From assembly GCA_030427965.1 (NCBI GenBank), contig JAUICD010000028.1, positions 1 through 41,220 on the forward strand: 41,220 bases of DNA. Reading direction: 5' to 3'. Numbering within the stretch: the stretch's first letter is position 1; every line of letters starts with the position of its first letter. Below, one piece after another: positions 39,142 through 41,220 of this stretch. The translations under genes were made by a program, and so were the position numbers. Source of the DNA: Bdellovibrionia bacterium. Its GTDB lineage: Bacteria; Bdellovibrionota; Bdellovibrionia; Bdellovibrionales; JAUICD01. A model generated the notes under the pieces. It searched no databases, had not been told where the DNA came from, and saw only the letters and a program-made list of their open reading frames with translations.

Positions 39142-40750
39142 CATTGGAATCACTCAAGAATTTGAGAATCTAAACCCAATTATTAAGCAAATGTTGGCAA
39201 CGACCTATATCTCAAGCCTTGTAAACAGAAGACTTACAATCATTGATCTGGACGGCAAGTGGGTTCCTCAACTGGTCAAATCACTTCCAACTGTAGAAAA
39301 TGGACAAGCTAAAGTTTTTACCGAAAACGGCAAAAAGAAAATCAAAGCCGATTGGGAAATTTTGGAAAATGCAGTTTGGGGTGACGGCACTCCTGTGACA
39401 GCTCATGATGTTGAATTCTCATGGGAGCTTGCAACTTCAAAGAATGTCTCCGTTGGAGAAAAGGAGGTCTACGATCAGGTCGAGAAGATAGTGATCGACA
39501 AGAAAAATCCAAAGAAATTCACTTTTGTCTACAAAGAAGCAAAGTGGGATTTCAATCAATTGGGAACTTTTGACATCGTTCCTCGTCACCTTGAGGGACC
39601 TGTATTTAAAAAGTATGGTGCTCAAAAAGAGGGATACGGAAAAAACTCTCTCTACACCACTCAACCTACCAACAAAGGACTTTACAACGGTCCTTACAGA
39701 GTGAGCGAAATCAAGCTCGGTTCTCACGTTGTGGTTGTACGTAATGAAAAGTTTTATGGAACTCCAGCAAAGATTGAGAAGCTTGTTTTAAAATTGATTC
39801 CGAATACAGGGACGCTTGAGGCCAACCTTCGATCTGGAACAATTGATATGATCAGTGTTCTCGGACTTTCTTTTGACCAAGCTCTTTCTTTTGAAAAGAA
39901 AGTCAAATCTCAAAAATTACCATTTATTGTCAATTTCAAAGACAGTTTGGTCTACGAACATATTGACGTGAACTTAGAAAACCCAATCCTAAAGGATGTC
40001 CAAGTTCGAAAAGCTCTTGTTCATGCCATTGACAGAAAAAAACTCACTCAAGCTCTTTTTGAAGGTCGACAAAAACCCGCTATTCACAACATTGCACCCA
40101 TTGATCGATGGTACACAGAAGATGTTGTGAAATACCCGACGAGCAAACGAAAAGCCAAAAAGCTTCTTGAGGCTGCTGGATGGAAGACTGGCAAAGATGG
40201 CTTCCGGTACAAAGATGGCAAAAAGCTTTCATTGAGCTTTATGACAACATCAGGAAACAAAGTGCGTGAACTTGTGCAAGTTTTCTTAAAAGATGAGTGG
40301 AAGAAAGTCGGTGTCGATGTCTCTATTAAGAATGAACCACCACGTGTGTACTTTGGCGAAACTGTAAGAAAAGGGAAATACCCAGGGCTTGCTATGTACG
40401 CCTGGATTTCAAGCCCAGAAAACTCTCCAAAATCACAGTTTCATTCTAAAAATATTCCGACTAAAGAGAACGGGTTCTCTGGTCAAAACTCTGCCAAGTG
40501 GAGTAACAAAAAAGTCGACTCTCTTCTTGAGAAGCTCGATGTTGAAATGACTCACAAAGGCCGCAAGAAATTGATGACTGAGATTCTTCACCACTACACA
40601 GACGACGTTCCTGTTATTCCGCTCTACTACAGAGCTGATGTGAGCGTGACTCCAAAATCTCTTAAAGGATATCGAATGCCTGGACATCAATTTGTATCTA
40701 CGAATCATGCTGAGCATTGGGACTTAGGGGTCGAATCAGCAAAACGTTAG
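39047..40750 (+). CDS. oppA: Oligopeptide-binding protein, solute-binding family 5
   Basis: Periplasmic receptor for peptide import. The start is ATG 39047 with GGAGG upstream, inside the end of oppF. A signal peptide (about 1-23, PEIQA) is followed by NIGITQEFENLNPIIKQ and family-5 features: FTENGKKKIKADWEIL, LENAVWGDGTPVTAHDVEFSWELA, YNGPYRVSEIKLGSHVVVVRNEKF, KDVQVRKALVHAIDRKKL. The 567 residues match OppA/DppA size. No lipobox is present, so it is soluble. A strong intercistronic hairpin follows its stop, as is common after highly expressed binding-protein genes. Peptide, nickel or other ligand cannot be settled from sequence, but the operon is of peptide type. Confidence 0.94.
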   Translation: MNLKRILLSWITLGLLVSPEIQAKDLSNKELNIGITQEFENLNPIIKQMLATTYISSLVNRRLTIIDLDGKWVPQLVKSLPTVENGQAKVFTENGKKKIKADWEILENAVWGDGTPVTAHDVEFSWELATSKNVSVGEKEVYDQVEKIVIDKKNPKKFTFVYKEAKWDFNQLGTFDIVPRHLEGPVFKKYGAQKEGYGKNSLYTTQPTNKGLYNGPYRVSEIKLGSHVVVVRNEKFYGTPAKIEKLVLKLIPNTGTLEANLRSGTIDMISVLGLSFDQALSFEKKVKSQKLPFIVNFKDSLVYEHIDVNLENPILKDVQVRKALVHAIDRKKLTQALFEGRQKPAIHNIAPIDRWYTEDVVKYPTSKRKAKKLLEAAGWKTGKDGFRYKDGKKLSLSFMTTSGNKVRELVQVFLKDEWKKVGVDVSIKNEPPRVYFGETVRKGKYPGLAMYAWISSPENSPKSQFHSKNIPTKENGFSGQNSAKWSNKKVDSLLEKLDVEMTHKGRKKLMTEILHHYTDDVPVIPLYYRADVSVTPKSLKGYRMPGHQFVSTNHAEHWDLGVESAKR

Positions 40751-40757
40751 TATGTAA

Positions 40758-40784
40758 GGGTTGAAGAGCTTAGTTCTTCAACCC
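40758..40784 (+). terminator. Intercistronic stem-loop between oppA and oppB
   Basis: GGGTTGAAGA (40758-40767) pairs perfectly with TCTTCAACCC (40775-40784) around a seven-base loop. Only AAATTCC follows, so termination would be weak at most. Such stems after binding-protein genes protect the upstream mRNA and lower expression of the permease genes. Confidence 0.65.
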
Positions 40785-40807
40785 AAATTCCTTGGGAGGG
40801 TTTTAAG

Positions 40808-41220
40808 ATGACAGCTTACATTCTCAGACGAATTGTCCAAACAATTGCAACAATCTTTGTGCTCTCGTTTGCGTGCTATTACCTTATGACCCTTATGCCA
40901 GGTGACCCTATCGACCTTATGGCGAGTGCTAACCCCAAAATCACAACCGAGGATATCGCTCGACTCAAAGCTCTATATGGGCTCGACCAGCCCGTCCATG
41001 TTCGATACTTCAATTGGGTCAAATCGGTTGTAACGGGAGATCTTGGATACTCTAGGCAATACAAAATTCCAGTAACAGATATCTTAGGCCCCCGACTTCT
41101 CAATACTTTTTATCTTTCGTTTGCGGCACTTTTCTTATCTTTGATTATCGCAATCCCACTTGGTATTTTTGCAGGCGTTAAAAAAGGCTCGAAACTGGAT
41201 TACATAGCAAACCTCGGAGC
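40808..41220 (+). CDS. oppB: Oligopeptide ABC transporter permease OppB/DppB, 3' end cut by window edge
   Basis: The start is ATG 40808 with GGGAGG twelve bases earlier. The visible 137 residues begin MTAYILRRIVQTIATIFVLS, the typical first membrane helix of OppB/DppB, followed by LMPGDPIDLMASANPK (the conserved PGDP motif) and LYGLDQPVHVRYFNWVKSVVTGDLGYSRQYKIPV, also typical. A second helix (about 97-118) is present at the right end. The frame is open at 41220, so the rest of the protein, and probably oppC, lie beyond the window. It encodes one of the two transmembrane subunits. Confidence 0.93.
   Translation, partial: MTAYILRRIVQTIATIFVLSFACYYLMTLMPGDPIDLMASANPKITTEDIARLKALYGLDQPVHVRYFNWVKSVVTGDLGYSRQYKIPVTDILGPRLLNTFYLSFAALFLSLIIAIPLGIFAGVKKGSKLDYIANLG

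Noticed and set aside
1..41220. CRISPR arrays, insertion sequences, integrases, phage or toxin-antitoxin genes
   Set aside because: No regularly spaced direct repeats, transposase motifs or terminal inverted repeats around a gene were seen; the genes look like core chromosome with a uniform base composition.

Overview
The window reads as chromosome of a Gram-negative bacterium with an outer membrane, at roughly 40% GC. It carries a TamB/Omp85 pair, many lipoproteins, an outer-membrane porin-like barrel, a Cys-poor L33 and an unusual load of peptidoglycan-acting enzymes (MltA, a NodB-type deacetylase, a MepA-type endopeptidase). That mix, the seven-POTRA Omp85 and the frequent TTG/GTG starts suggest a Bdellovibrionota-type bacterium (Bdellovibrio/Bacteriovorax-like). 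This is inference; no rRNA or other phylogenetic marker is present. I see no tRNA, rRNA, CRISPR array, insertion sequence, integrase or phage gene.

Layout. 1-9193 (+): a TPR protein cut by the window edge, elongation factor P, a helical-repeat protein, then translationally coupled TamB and a seven-POTRA Omp85 protein. 9222-14853 (+): clpS-clpA, then htpX-pyrC-queD. 14867-23878 (-): a long, tightly packed cluster. In transcription order it holds a receiver-only protein, a small secreted protein, a porin-like barrel, a four-helix membrane protein, an FMN-binding protein, a diheme c-type lipoprotein, two CBS-domain proteins, an NtrC-family sigma54 activator, a PAS-PAS histidine kinase and a CxxCH lipoprotein. 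24050-32347: mostly single housekeeping genes (M3 oligopeptidase, L33, a histidine phosphatase) plus small clusters: lipoprotein-mltA-methyltransferase on + and deacetylase-GNAT-HAD on -. 32434-36887: an SDR, a parvulin, a DUF455-ATP-grasp fusion facing a [2Fe-2S] ferredoxin, and a MepA-type endopeptidase. 37092-41220 (+): an oligopeptide ABC transporter operon (oppD-oppF-oppA-oppB), cut in oppB by the right edge.

The most interesting system is the minus-strand redox cluster. Reading the intergenic DNA by eye, I find -24/-12 (sigma54) promoter matches with the correct 12-nt GG-to-GC spacing in front of the first gene of the envelope redox operon (23238-23253) and in front of the CxxCH lipoprotein gene (16060-16075). 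A perfect 9+9 palindrome lies about 115 bp upstream of the first one, where a bacterial enhancer-binding protein would bind. The cluster encodes its own sigma54 activator and a kinase with two near-duplicate PAS domains of a type often linked to redox or oxygen sensing. I infer a self-contained regulon: PAS kinase to NtrC-type activator to sigma54 to a periplasm/outer-membrane chain of flavin and haem proteins.

A second candidate is the 657-residue protein at 33628-35601. It joins a di-iron ferritin-like DUF455 domain to an ATP-grasp ligase domain and sits next to a [2Fe-2S] ferredoxin that could feed it electrons. Its product is unknown.
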